Assembly (NCBI GenBank): GCA_009773565.1
Contig: WSXY01000007.1
Coordinates: forward strand, 1 to 64,000
Direction of reading: 5' to 3'
Length of the DNA stretch: 64,000 nt
Origin: Actinomycetota bacterium
GTDB lineage: Bacteria > Actinomycetota > Coriobacteriia > Anaerosomatales > Anaerosomataceae
Of the stretch, positions 54,571 through 63,119 are shown in pieces. The notes under the pieces are model-generated. The model saw only the letters and a program-made list of their open reading frames with translations. It ran no database searches and was not told the origin of the DNA. The position numbers and the translations under genes were made by a program. The first letter of the stretch is position 1; every line of letters begins with the position of its first letter.

Positions 54571-55688
54571 TGAAGGTCCTGGTCACCGGAGCCGCGGGAT
54601 TCATTGGCAAGAACTTGGTCGAGCGATTGAAGGGCAGTGGGTGCCCGGAGGTTTCGGAGGTGTTCGAGTTCACGCGCGACTCGGACATGCACATGCTGGA
54701 GAGGTATTGCGCGGAGAGCGATTTCGTCTTCCATCTTGCGGGAGTGAACCGTCCAAGTGATCCTGCGGAGTTCATGGAGGGAAACGCTGACCTCACAACA
54801 CACCTTCTGAGTACGCTCCGGCAGTCCAATGTTTGCCCCGTAGTGCTCGCTTCCTCGACGCAGGCCGCATTCGACAACCCATACGGACAGAGTAAGAAGA
54901 TTGCGGAAGACATCGTGATCGGCTACGCGCAGGACACGGGTGCTTCTGCATTCATATACCGTCTGCCTGGTGTCTTCGGTAAGTGGTGCCGGCCCAACTA
55001 CAACAGCGTTGTCGCGACGTTCTGCTACAACACAGCGCGGGGCATCCCCGTCCGGATCGATCACCCGACAACTCGGCTCGCTCTCGTCTACATCGATGAT
55101 GTAGTGGACGAGTTCGTTCGTGCGCTCAGGGGCGAAGCAACTCAGATCGAGGGAGGTCTGTACGCCGTCCCTGTCGTTCATGAAGCCATATTGGGCGATA
55201 CCGCAGGACTTCTCGATGAATTCAAGGAAAGCCGCGAGAAGCTGACCGTTCCCGACATGGGCGACGCCTTCACAAAGAAGCTCTATGCCACGTACCTGAG
55301 CTACCTTCCCACCGATGCATTCAGCTACCCGCTTGAGATGAGATCAGATGAGCGCGGCAGCTTCACCGAGATCATCCGTACGCCCGATCGAGGCCAATTC
55401 TCCGTGAACATAAGCAGACCTGGCATCGTCAAGGGCAATCACTGGCACAACACAAAGAACGAGAAGTTCGTCGTTGTGGATGGTGAGGGGGTCATTCGCT
55501 TTCGCAAGGTGGGCGAGGACGCTGTGATCGAGTACTTCGTATCCGGGGAGAAGATCGAAGTGGTCGATATCCCGCCGGGCTATACGCATAACATCGAGAA
55601 CCTCGGGGATACGGACATGGTGACCTTCATGTGGAGTAACGAGTGCTTCGACCCCGACAATCCGGACACGTTCTGGCTGGAAGTGTAG
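54570..55688 (+). CDS. capF: CapF-like bifunctional 4-keto-sugar reductase/3-epimerase
   Basis: This is a 372-residue two-domain enzyme. The N-terminal SDR reductase (about 1-245) has GAAGFIG at 7-13 and Y105xxxK109 (YGQSK). The C-terminal cupin (about 252-372) has metal ligands H291, H293 and E298 in NHWHNTKNEKF and H340 in PPGYTHNIEN. The cupin epimerises C3 and the SDR reduces C4, giving UDP-6-deoxy-talosamine-type product. A CapG-like 2-epimerase, needed to finish UDP-L-FucNAc, is not in the window. Confidence 0.94.
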   Translation: MKVLVTGAAGFIGKNLVERLKGSGCPEVSEVFEFTRDSDMHMLERYCAESDFVFHLAGVNRPSDPAEFMEGNADLTTHLLSTLRQSNVCPVVLASSTQAAFDNPYGQSKKIAEDIVIGYAQDTGASAFIYRLPGVFGKWCRPNYNSVVATFCYNTARGIPVRIDHPTTRLALVYIDDVVDEFVRALRGEATQIEGGLYAVPVVHEAILGDTAGLLDEFKESREKLTVPDMGDAFTKKLYATYLSYLPTDAFSYPLEMRSDERGSFTEIIRTPDRGQFSVNISRPGIVKGNHWHNTKNEKFVVVDGEGVIRFRKVGEDAVIEYFVSGEKIEVVDIPPGYTHNIENLGDTDMVTFMWSNECFDPDNPDTFWLEV

Positions 55689-55699
55689 ATGGACGGCCG

Positions 55700-56857
55700 A
55701 TGAGGATACTCGTTCTGTCCAGTTTCACGAAGTCCCTTCTTTGGTTCCGACTCGACCTCATGGATGCACTCGTAGCAGCCGGTCATGAAGTGATCGCCTT
55801 GGGTTCGGATGACGATGAGGCCTACAGGCGCGAATTCCTGGAACACGGTATCGTCTACCACTCGTTCCGGGTTTCGAGGAACGGCCTTTCGCCCTTTGAT
55901 GATCTCAGGACCTACCGGGAACTGAGAGAGACCATTGGGAGAATCGCCCCCGACAAGGTCTTCGTCTACCAGGCGAAGACGATCGTCTATGGTGGCCCGG
56001 CGGCTCACAGGTGCGGCGCCGAGGTGTATCCGATGATGGGGGGGCTTGGCTCCATCTTCAGGAATAGCGGCCTACGGAACAAGCTGGTTCGGCTCATTCT
56101 GAAAGTCCAGTACAAGAATGCCTTCAGGCGAAGCGAGAAGGTATTCTTCCAGAATGAGGATGACCGCTCGGATCTTCTATCATTCGGTCTACTGCCGCCC
56201 GAGAAGACGGTTATGGTGAACGGCTCCGGAGTCAACCTTGAGCGGTTCACCCAAGAGCCCTTGCCGGGCGAGGCGGTCTTCCTGTTCGTGGGGCGGTTGC
56301 TGAGGGACAAGGGCGTCGTCGAGTATCTTGATGCATGCGCGGAAATCAAGAGGCGACATCCGCAGGCGCGTTGCCTGCTCGTGGGCCCATATGATACAAA
56401 CCCTTCGGCCCTTGTGCCCGATGATCTCGAGCCATATGTGGCGGACGGCACTGTCGAGTACTGCGGAGAGCAGGAAGACGTTCGACCATACATCACGCAG
56501 AGTAGTGTCTTCGTGCTTCCTTCATACCATGAGGGAACACCGAAATCGGTTCTCGAGGCAATGGCGATGGGGAGGCCCATCATCACCACGACAGCTCCTG
56601 GGTGTCGCGAGACCGTCATCGATGGAGTGAACGGGTACTTGGTAGAAGCTAGAAGCGTTCAGGCTTTGGCGGATCGTATGGAGCGTCTCATCGATGATGT
56701 CGAACTCGTTGCGAAGATGGGCGCTGAGAGCCGTCGGATCGCGGAAGAAAGATTCGATGTGCACAAAGTGAACGGAGTCATCCTGAAAGCGATGGGACTC
56801 GGAACGGACCTCGCGTCCGAGACGATCATACCGACGACAGCTACGGAGAGACTCTAG
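55700..56857 (+). CDS. Glycosyltransferase, family 4 (GT-B fold)
   Basis: This is a 385-residue glycosyltransferase. The N-terminal half has MRILVLSSFTKSLLWFRLDLMDALVAAGHEV and YPMMGGLGSIF; the donor-binding half has FLFVGRLLRDKGVVEYLDA and the EX7E-type SYHEGTPKSVLEAMAMGRPIITT. It resembles PglA/CapM-type enzymes that add HexNAc to a lipid-linked sugar. ATG 55700 is the only start that gives the family N-terminus. A run of seven G lies at 56038-56044. It follows capF by 11 bases. Confidence 0.92.
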   Translation: MRILVLSSFTKSLLWFRLDLMDALVAAGHEVIALGSDDDEAYRREFLEHGIVYHSFRVSRNGLSPFDDLRTYRELRETIGRIAPDKVFVYQAKTIVYGGPAAHRCGAEVYPMMGGLGSIFRNSGLRNKLVRLILKVQYKNAFRRSEKVFFQNEDDRSDLLSFGLLPPEKTVMVNGSGVNLERFTQEPLPGEAVFLFVGRLLRDKGVVEYLDACAEIKRRHPQARCLLVGPYDTNPSALVPDDLEPYVADGTVEYCGEQEDVRPYITQSSVFVLPSYHEGTPKSVLEAMAMGRPIITTTAPGCRETVIDGVNGYLVEARSVQALADRMERLIDDVELVAKMGAESRRIAEERFDVHKVNGVILKAMGLGTDLASETIIPTTATERL

Positions 56858-57835
56858 ATGGGCTATGACACTATCAGCTTCCCCAGCGACACGACCTTTC
56901 TGGTAACAGGAGGGGCGGGTTTCATCGGGTCGAACCTGTGCGAGGCGCTCCTGAGAATGGGGCATGAAGTTCGCTGCCTGGACGATCTTTCGACCGGCAA
57001 GCAGGCGAACATCGACCTCTTCCTCGACGATCCACGCTACACCTTCATCAAGGGGGACATACGTAGCCTGGAAACCTGCATGGGGGCGACGGCTGGCGTT
57101 GACTTCGTCTTGCACCAGGCGGCTTGGGGAAGCGTTCCGAGAAGCATTGAGCACCCCCTGTTGTACGAGGAGACGAACATCAGGGGCACGCTCAACATGA
57201 TGGAAGCCTCTCGCCAGAATGGCGTGAAGAAGTTCGTGTATGCATCAAGTTCGTCCGTATACGGCGACTCCCCGACAATGCCCAAGAAGGAGGGGAGCGA
57301 AGGACAGATCTTCTCTCCCTACGCGCTCACTAAACGTACGGGCGAGGAGTACGGAAGACTCTACGCTGCGCTCTACGGGCTCGACACCTACGGACTGCGG
57401 TACTTCAACGTGTTCGGACGGCGTCAGGATCCCAGTGGGGCATATGCGGCGGTTATCCCCAAGTTCATTCAGCAGCTCCTGAACGATGAGCCGCCCACCA
57501 TAAATGGTGACGGTGCGCAGTCAAGGGACTTCACCTATATCGAGAATGTTATCGAAGCAAACCTGAAGGCGTGCTTTGCACCGCATGAAGCAGCGGGACA
57601 GACGTTCAACATCGCTTTTGGCGGGCGCGAGTATCTTATAGACATCTACCATGTGTTGGCGGAGGCCCTCGGGAAAGAGATCGAGCCGATCTTCGCGCCT
57701 GAGCGCATCGGCGACATCAAGCACAGCAATGCCGATATCACGAAAGCCCGTGAGGTGCTTGGGTACGATCCCAGCTACAGTTTTCATGATGGGATTGAGT
57801 TGGCGATAGAGTGGTACAAGGGCAACTTGCAGTGA
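56858..57835 (+). CDS. Nucleotide-sugar 4-epimerase-like SDR (WbpP/GalE type)
   Basis: This 325-residue SDR has GGAGFIGSN at residues 18-26, HQAAWGSVPRSIEHP, SSSSVYGD and the catalytic Y155xxxK159 (SPYALTK). RYFNVFGRRQDPSGAYAAVIPKF and the GDIKHSNADITKAREVLGY end point to WbpP-like UDP-GlcNAc/UDP-GalNAc 4-epimerases rather than dTDP-sugar dehydratases. It starts directly after the preceding stop. It probably supplies UDP-GalNAc or a uronate derivative to the neighbouring transferases. Confidence 0.9.
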   Translation: MGYDTISFPSDTTFLVTGGAGFIGSNLCEALLRMGHEVRCLDDLSTGKQANIDLFLDDPRYTFIKGDIRSLETCMGATAGVDFVLHQAAWGSVPRSIEHPLLYEETNIRGTLNMMEASRQNGVKKFVYASSSSVYGDSPTMPKKEGSEGQIFSPYALTKRTGEEYGRLYAALYGLDTYGLRYFNVFGRRQDPSGAYAAVIPKFIQQLLNDEPPTINGDGAQSRDFTYIENVIEANLKACFAPHEAAGQTFNIAFGGREYLIDIYHVLAEALGKEIEPIFAPERIGDIKHSNADITKAREVLGYDPSYSFHDGIELAIEWYKGNLQ

Positions 57836-57851
57836 GCGCAAGGATACGCCG

Positions 57852-59021
57852 GTGACGAAGGGGACCATCCTATACATAGGTGGATTCGAGCTACCCGATA
57901 ACAACGCCGCAGCCCATAGGGTCTTCGGAGTTGCGAAGGCGCTGCGCGTCATCGGATATGAAGTCGTTCTTATTGGAGTGTCCAAGGGACCCCTGGAGAC
58001 GATCGAGCAAGGTAGAAGAGAGATCCAGGGCTTCGATACGTGGTCGCTTCCATACCCGCAGAGCACAAAGGACTGGATTGAGCACGTTTCCTCCATCGAT
58101 GCCCTGAGCACGATTGGCGGCCACTACGAACGTGTGACCACCGTGATCCTCTACAACTATCCAGCTATGGCTTTGAGCAGAGCTATGTTGTATTGCCGCC
58201 GACGTCGAATCAAGTGCCTGTGTGATTGCACAGAGTGGTACGGCATGCCCAGAGGTCTTTCGTTGTCTGCGGTTGCCAAGGCCGTGGACACAGTCGTCCG
58301 AATGCGAATCCTGCAGAAGCGAACCGACGGGGTCATCTGTATCAGTTCATACCTGCAGCGGTACTACGAATCGCAGACGGCCACCGTGCTGGTCCCGCCG
58401 CTGGTTGATCTTGATGAAGAGAAATGGCGCTCAGGGGCCGTGCAGAGCGAGAGCGCTGGAAAGACCTTCGTCTATTCAGGATCTCCTGGGAGGGACAAAG
58501 ACAGACTCGATGTCGTGGTGGAATCGTTGGCGACCTTGGATGAGTCTCTGAGCTACACCTTCAAGGTCCTCGGAGTCACGCAGGCGGAGTATCTCGGATA
58601 CTATCCGGAGCATCGAGAGGTGCTCATTCGGCTGGGGCAGCGGGTCATCTTTCTGGGGCGCGTCCCGCATTCTGAGAGTCTGACGCATGTGAGGTTCGCG
58701 GACTTCACCGTCTTCATCCGCCAGGCCAATCGCGCGAACAACGCAGGCTTTCCCACAAAGTTCGTCGAGAGCACGGCATGCGGAACGCCTGTCATTACGA
58801 CCGAAACCTCGGACCTGGGCAGATATGTTCACAGCGGGGAGAACGGCTTTCTTGTATGTTCTGATGCCGATGAACTCGGCGGTCTTCTGGCAGACATCAT
58901 TAAGGGAGAAGCTGTGCTCGACCACGGAATTGACAGCCGTGTGTTCGACTACCGCTCCCACGTGGAGGGAATACGGGCGTTCCTCGCAACGCTGGATTTG
59001 TCGGGTGGCATGAATGTGTAG
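57852..59021 (+). CDS. Glycosyltransferase, family 4-like
   Basis: This is a 389-residue GT-B protein. It opens ILYIGGFELPDNNAAAHRVFGVAKALRVIGYEVVLIG, the N-terminal Rossmann half of a retaining transferase. The C-terminal half has FVYSGSPGRDKDRLDVVVESLA and GFPTKFVESTACGTPVITTETSDLG, the donor-site region. The sugar is unknown. The start is GTG at 57852, 16 bases after the epimerase. The end overlaps the next gene by eight bases. Confidence 0.9.
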   Translation: MTKGTILYIGGFELPDNNAAAHRVFGVAKALRVIGYEVVLIGVSKGPLETIEQGRREIQGFDTWSLPYPQSTKDWIEHVSSIDALSTIGGHYERVTTVILYNYPAMALSRAMLYCRRRRIKCLCDCTEWYGMPRGLSLSAVAKAVDTVVRMRILQKRTDGVICISSYLQRYYESQTATVLVPPLVDLDEEKWRSGAVQSESAGKTFVYSGSPGRDKDRLDVVVESLATLDESLSYTFKVLGVTQAEYLGYYPEHREVLIRLGQRVIFLGRVPHSESLTHVRFADFTVFIRQANRANNAGFPTKFVESTACGTPVITTETSDLGRYVHSGENGFLVCSDADELGGLLADIIKGEAVLDHGIDSRVFDYRSHVEGIRAFLATLDLSGGMNV

Positions 59022-60186
59022 TCTCCTGGCAGCCATAGGCAAACTTCTTACTTCAGGCGATAGAGATGAAAGAGAAGATGCCGTGCGGAGCGAGGCGTCG
59101 ACCGCGGATAGGAGACCTCGAATCCTCATCACGCTGCGAGATGGCGGAGAGAACGGCGGTCCCTATGTGAGTCACCAGCGGATCATGGAGAGTGATCTCA
59201 AAGACACATACGAGTTCATCCCGCTCATGGTTCCGAGAGCAAGAGTCCTCATGCGACCTGCCGGAATGAAATCCTTCGTGAAGTCCATCAAGAGCGCACG
59301 ACCGGACATAGTGCACTACGCAGGGCTCCAACTTGAGGGGTATCTCGTCTCCACCGCAATAGGATTAGCAGGGGTGAAGAGATCTGTTCTAGCCGTGCAC
59401 GGAAGCTCGCGGGAGGCGGTGTACTTCGCTACTTATAAGAGACTCGTGGTCTCTGTGTTGGAGGCCATCACGCTCAGGCGAGCGAGCATGTGCTACACCG
59501 TGAGCGACTATGCCGCCGGCTGGGATACGATTCGACACAACTCGCGCAACTTCTTTGGGCGCATCTACAACTTGCCGTCTCAAAGTATGGCATCCCATGA
59601 GGTCGGGGGTGTGAGACGTGAACTGGGCATTTCGTCCGATGACACGGTCGTGGTCTCAACTGGAAGAGTCACCGCGGAAAAGGGTTTCGACGTACTGTTG
59701 GAAGCCCTCAAGCTTGTCGATTGTTCAACTCGTTTCAAGGCCCTGATCGTAGGAGAAGGTGACTATCTCGAAACGATGAAGGCAGGCGTACGCGCCAGCG
59801 GGCTGGGCGGTGATGTGATCTTCCTGGGCTATCGAGCGGATGTCTATCGCATCTTGGCCGAGAGCGACATCTTCGTACTCTGTTCGTTGCATGAGACACT
59901 GAGCAATTCGATCATTGAAGCTGGTCAACACGCACTTCCCGTTGTGGCAACAGATGTCGGCGGCGTGCCTGAGATAGTGCGCGACGGCTACAATGGGTTC
60001 TTGGTCGATCCTGGCTCAGCTGGGGATGTCGCACGTGCCCTCGAAAGACTCATCGGCGACCCTGATCTGCGACGAACGATGGGACAGAACGCCTACCTGA
60101 ACATTCAAGACAGATTCGGGACCGAGGAGACACTCGGCCAACTCGGAACGCTATATAGGGAGTTGTTGGATGCAGCACGGGACTAA
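59014..60186 (+). CDS. Glycosyltransferase, family 4
   Basis: This is a 390-residue transferase. After about 35 variable residues the catalytic part starts at RPRILITLRDGGENGGPYVSHQRIM. The donor half has VVSTGRVTAEKGFDVLLEALKLV, IFVLCSLHETLSNSIIEAGQHALPVVATDVGGVPEIV, the usual EX7E region. The ATG at 59014 overlaps the preceding gene; a later start just before RRPRIL is possible. It overlaps the polymerase fusion by 17 bases. Confidence 0.9.
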   Translation: MCSLLAAIGKLLTSGDRDEREDAVRSEASTADRRPRILITLRDGGENGGPYVSHQRIMESDLKDTYEFIPLMVPRARVLMRPAGMKSFVKSIKSARPDIVHYAGLQLEGYLVSTAIGLAGVKRSVLAVHGSSREAVYFATYKRLVVSVLEAITLRRASMCYTVSDYAAGWDTIRHNSRNFFGRIYNLPSQSMASHEVGGVRRELGISSDDTVVVSTGRVTAEKGFDVLLEALKLVDCSTRFKALIVGEGDYLETMKAGVRASGLGGDVIFLGYRADVYRILAESDIFVLCSLHETLSNSIIEAGQHALPVVATDVGGVPEIVRDGYNGFLVDPGSAGDVARALERLIGDPDLRRTMGQNAYLNIQDRFGTEETLGQLGTLYRELLDAARD

Positions 60187-62569
60187 GAGGACCCTTGATT
60201 TCGTCGATCTCGGGGCTGCTGGTCTCTTGACCTTCTGCACAGTGTCGGCGGTGTTCCCTCCGCTTCGGACTGTAGGAGACAATAGGGTTCTGTCTCTTGT
60301 GGCCCTCGTGCTCTGGTTCGTCATGGCCTACTGGCGCAAACCGGTCTTCTTCACGCGGGCGACGAGATATCGGCTGATTGCACTCGCTTTCACGTTGTTT
60401 GCCATGATCGTTCCGTACATGTTCGGGAACGAGACGATAGCGCACCGATACCTTTCGTTGCTGTTGCTCTCCCTCGGATACGTTGTGTACGAGTACTATC
60501 GGGACGCTCAGCAACTTCCGATTCTCGGGAAGATTACCAAGGTCACGCTCGGTTTCGCGATCGTAACGGCTCTCGTGACACTCCGTGGACTCGTCAACGA
60601 TCCGTACTTGGTTCGCCGTATCAAGAGCACCGGTGAGTTCTCCTCTGCGATGTCGGCGCAAGGAATCGGGGGGTACGAGCTCGTCTACTTCGCCACACTG
60701 GGCGGCGTCATCGCGCTATCCGTGTTGCTGATGACTCCCAGCATCAAGACAAGAATCTCAGCAGCGCTGCTCTATCTCCTGTCCTTCGTGCTGATCGTGC
60801 TTTCAAACTACTTCACCGCATTGCTCGTCGCCATTGCGGCGCTCGTCATTGCCCTTGGTCTTCGCGCACGCAGCATGAACCGAAAGTCCCTCGGCCTACT
60901 GGCCATCCCTGTCGCATGCTGCGTACTGGTCCTGATCGTCGTATTGATGGTGCCCGTGGCGTCACCTCTTGGGGAGCCCACGTCACGAATGAACAGGATC
61001 AAGTATGCGGCCACCGACGGGATTGTAGCGCAGTATCTGAATCAGCGCGGACCCTTGCTGCTTGAGAGTCTCGAGTCAGCAGTCGAGCATCCTTTGCTGG
61101 GACTGACCGCTACAAGGATTGAGATGTACGAAGGCTATCTGACGGGCTTCGGCCAACATTCTCATATCTTCGACACCTTTGCCTTGTTCGGCTTTCCTGC
61201 TGGGCTCGTGAGCATCTATGTCCTCTTCATGCCGTTCAAGCGACGTCTCAAGAACAAGCGCATGCGCGTTCTGAGCGTGCCGTTCGTGTTCAGCTATGCC
61301 GTGATTCTCTTCTTCAACAACGCAACCCCGTCCTTGGCGATTGCCGCGTACTTCATATTTCCACTCGTGTTCGACCGCATTGACGAGACAACCGGGAATC
61401 GCGCGACGGACGTCGCAAGTGAACCTGCATCGACTCGGAGTATCAAGTACATCGCCTACTACGATACTGCTGACAACGTTCAAGAACAGCGCAACTATGT
61501 GCTTGCTGCAACCAACAAGCTCGAGTACGTGTTCACAGCTCTGAATAGAAATGGTCTACGGGTCGAGATCGTTTCCGCATGTACAACACGGGGCCCCGGG
61601 AGTCTCAGGGGCAAGACCAGCGTGCTGGGCGATCAGAACACACTGAAGCTGTTTCCAACGTTGTCTGGGGCAAGCCGATTCACCAGGATGACTAGCCGTG
61701 CGTCAGTGCGGGTGATGTTGTTCGTTTATTTGATATTGCACACCAAGAGACATGAAGATGTCGTCGTGTACCATTCTCCCGGTTACCCCAACCTGATCGT
61801 CTTGGCTAAGAAGATGAAGGGTTTTCGCCTGATCCTCGAGGTGGAGGAGATCTACGCTGACGTCAATGGGGAGAGCAGGCTCCGTGCGAAGGAGTATCGG
61901 GTGTTCGAGCAGGCTGATGCGTTCATCCTGCCGACAGAACTTCTGGAAGAGAAACTGAATGTTCGCAACAGGCCTACCGTAATCGTCCACGGAACGTATC
62001 AACTAGAGGCAGAAAGGGACTCAGCATTTGACGACGGGCGAATCCACGTTGTTTACGCGGGCACCTTCGACCCGCGCAAAGGGGGGGCGTCTGCTGCTGT
62101 TGCTGCTGCGGAGTTTCTTGATGCCCGACACCATGTGCATATCATTGGATTCGGGGGAGAGCGGGATACGCAGTCTCTGCTGACTCTGATAGACGACGTT
62201 TCTGCCAAGACTGAATGCAGGGTCACCTATGATGGCCTGTTGGCGGGCGAGGAGTATATCGATTTCCTGCAGAGCTGCGATATCGGTCTCAGCACCCAGA
62301 GGTTGGGCACTGAATTCAACGAGACCTCTTTCCCGTCAAAGGTGTTGTCCTATATGGCAAACGGACTACAGGTGGTTTCGGTTCGACTGAAGGTGCTGGA
62401 AGCGTCTGGAGTTGGGGACTTGATCTTCTACTATGAGACTGACACTCCCGAGGCTATCGCAGGTGCCATCAAGACAGTTGACTTAGGCCGAGTCCACGAT
62501 AGCAGGACGCGTATTTCGAGCTTGGACGCGGACTTTCTGGCGGGTCTACGGAAGGTGTTGAGCAGATAG
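60170..62569 (+). CDS. Fusion of a Wzy/O-antigen-ligase-like membrane protein with a glycosyltransferase
   Basis: One open frame of 799 residues. Residues 1 to about 402 have ten or more hydrophobic segments and, near 317-350, HPLLGLTATR then GQHSHIFDTFALFGFPAGLV, the periplasmic loop and following helix typical of Wzy polymerases and O-antigen ligases (H330, H332). A linker of about 20 polar residues follows. Residues about 424-799 form a GT-B glycosyltransferase (IKYIAYYDTADNVQEQRNYVLAATNK; YAGTFDPRKGG; TSFPSKVLSYMANGLQVVSV). Both parts act on lipid-linked glycan but on opposite sides of the membrane. A G7 run lies at 62081-62087. Confidence 0.88.
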   Translation: MQHGTKRTLDFVDLGAAGLLTFCTVSAVFPPLRTVGDNRVLSLVALVLWFVMAYWRKPVFFTRATRYRLIALAFTLFAMIVPYMFGNETIAHRYLSLLLLSLGYVVYEYYRDAQQLPILGKITKVTLGFAIVTALVTLRGLVNDPYLVRRIKSTGEFSSAMSAQGIGGYELVYFATLGGVIALSVLLMTPSIKTRISAALLYLLSFVLIVLSNYFTALLVAIAALVIALGLRARSMNRKSLGLLAIPVACCVLVLIVVLMVPVASPLGEPTSRMNRIKYAATDGIVAQYLNQRGPLLLESLESAVEHPLLGLTATRIEMYEGYLTGFGQHSHIFDTFALFGFPAGLVSIYVLFMPFKRRLKNKRMRVLSVPFVFSYAVILFFNNATPSLAIAAYFIFPLVFDRIDETTGNRATDVASEPASTRSIKYIAYYDTADNVQEQRNYVLAATNKLEYVFTALNRNGLRVEIVSACTTRGPGSLRGKTSVLGDQNTLKLFPTLSGASRFTRMTSRASVRVMLFVYLILHTKRHEDVVVYHSPGYPNLIVLAKKMKGFRLILEVEEIYADVNGESRLRAKEYRVFEQADAFILPTELLEEKLNVRNRPTVIVHGTYQLEAERDSAFDDGRIHVVYAGTFDPRKGGASAAVAAAEFLDARHHVHIIGFGGERDTQSLLTLIDDVSAKTECRVTYDGLLAGEEYIDFLQSCDIGLSTQRLGTEFNETSFPSKVLSYMANGLQVVSVRLKVLEASGVGDLIFYYETDTPEAIAGAIKTVDLGRVHDSRTRISSLDADFLAGLRKVLSR

Positions 62570-63111
62570 TGTGGACCATTCTGGACAAGATCTTCAGCAA
62601 GTGCGCACGGGTCTATCAACGCAACGTTTTTCTCAGCAAGAAGAACGTTCAAGGCGGTGGAGACCTGCTGTGTTACGGAAAAGTCTATTTCTTTGGCGCC
62701 CCTCGTATTCAACTCGGAAGTAATGTCCGTATTTGGCCAGGCGTCTCATTCGCAGGCGACGGCACGATAGTCATTGGTGACAATGTCTCCATAGGCAAGG
62801 ACTGCAATATCTACGCTTCGAAGCAGGGGGGCGTGAGCATCGGCGACGATGTGGCTATCGCCGCTCAGTGCTACATCATTGACAGCAACCACCGGACCTC
62901 CAAGGACGAGTTGATTCGCAACCAGGCCTTGGAGTCCCAAGAGATCATCATCGAACATGACGTCTGGATCTCAGCCGGTTGCGCCATTGTTAAGGGCGCA
63001 AAGATCCGCGACGGTGCAGTTATCGGAGCGGGCGCCGTAGTGAACACCGAGATTCCTGCCTATGGTATCGCTGCGGGAGTCCCCGCCAGAGTCATTCGAA
63101 TGAGAACCTGA
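62569..63111 (+). CDS. Hexapeptide-repeat acyltransferase (left-handed beta helix)
   Basis: This is a 180-residue protein with the repeated (LIV)GX4 pattern of the WbbJ/LacA type: IQLGSNVRIWPGVSF, IVIGDNVSIGKDCNIYA, VSIGDDVAIAAQCYIID. The catalytic histidine is likely in DSNHRTSKDE, and the end (VIGAGAVVNTEIPAYGIAAGVPARVI) is characteristic. It probably acetylates a sugar of the polysaccharide. The start is GTG at 62569 overlapping the fusion gene stop. Confidence 0.91.
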   Translation: MWTILDKIFSKCARVYQRNVFLSKKNVQGGGDLLCYGKVYFFGAPRIQLGSNVRIWPGVSFAGDGTIVIGDNVSIGKDCNIYASKQGGVSIGDDVAIAAQCYIIDSNHRTSKDELIRNQALESQEIIIEHDVWISAGCAIVKGAKIRDGAVIGAGAVVNTEIPAYGIAAGVPARVIRMRT

Positions 63112-63119
63112 GGCCGTCG

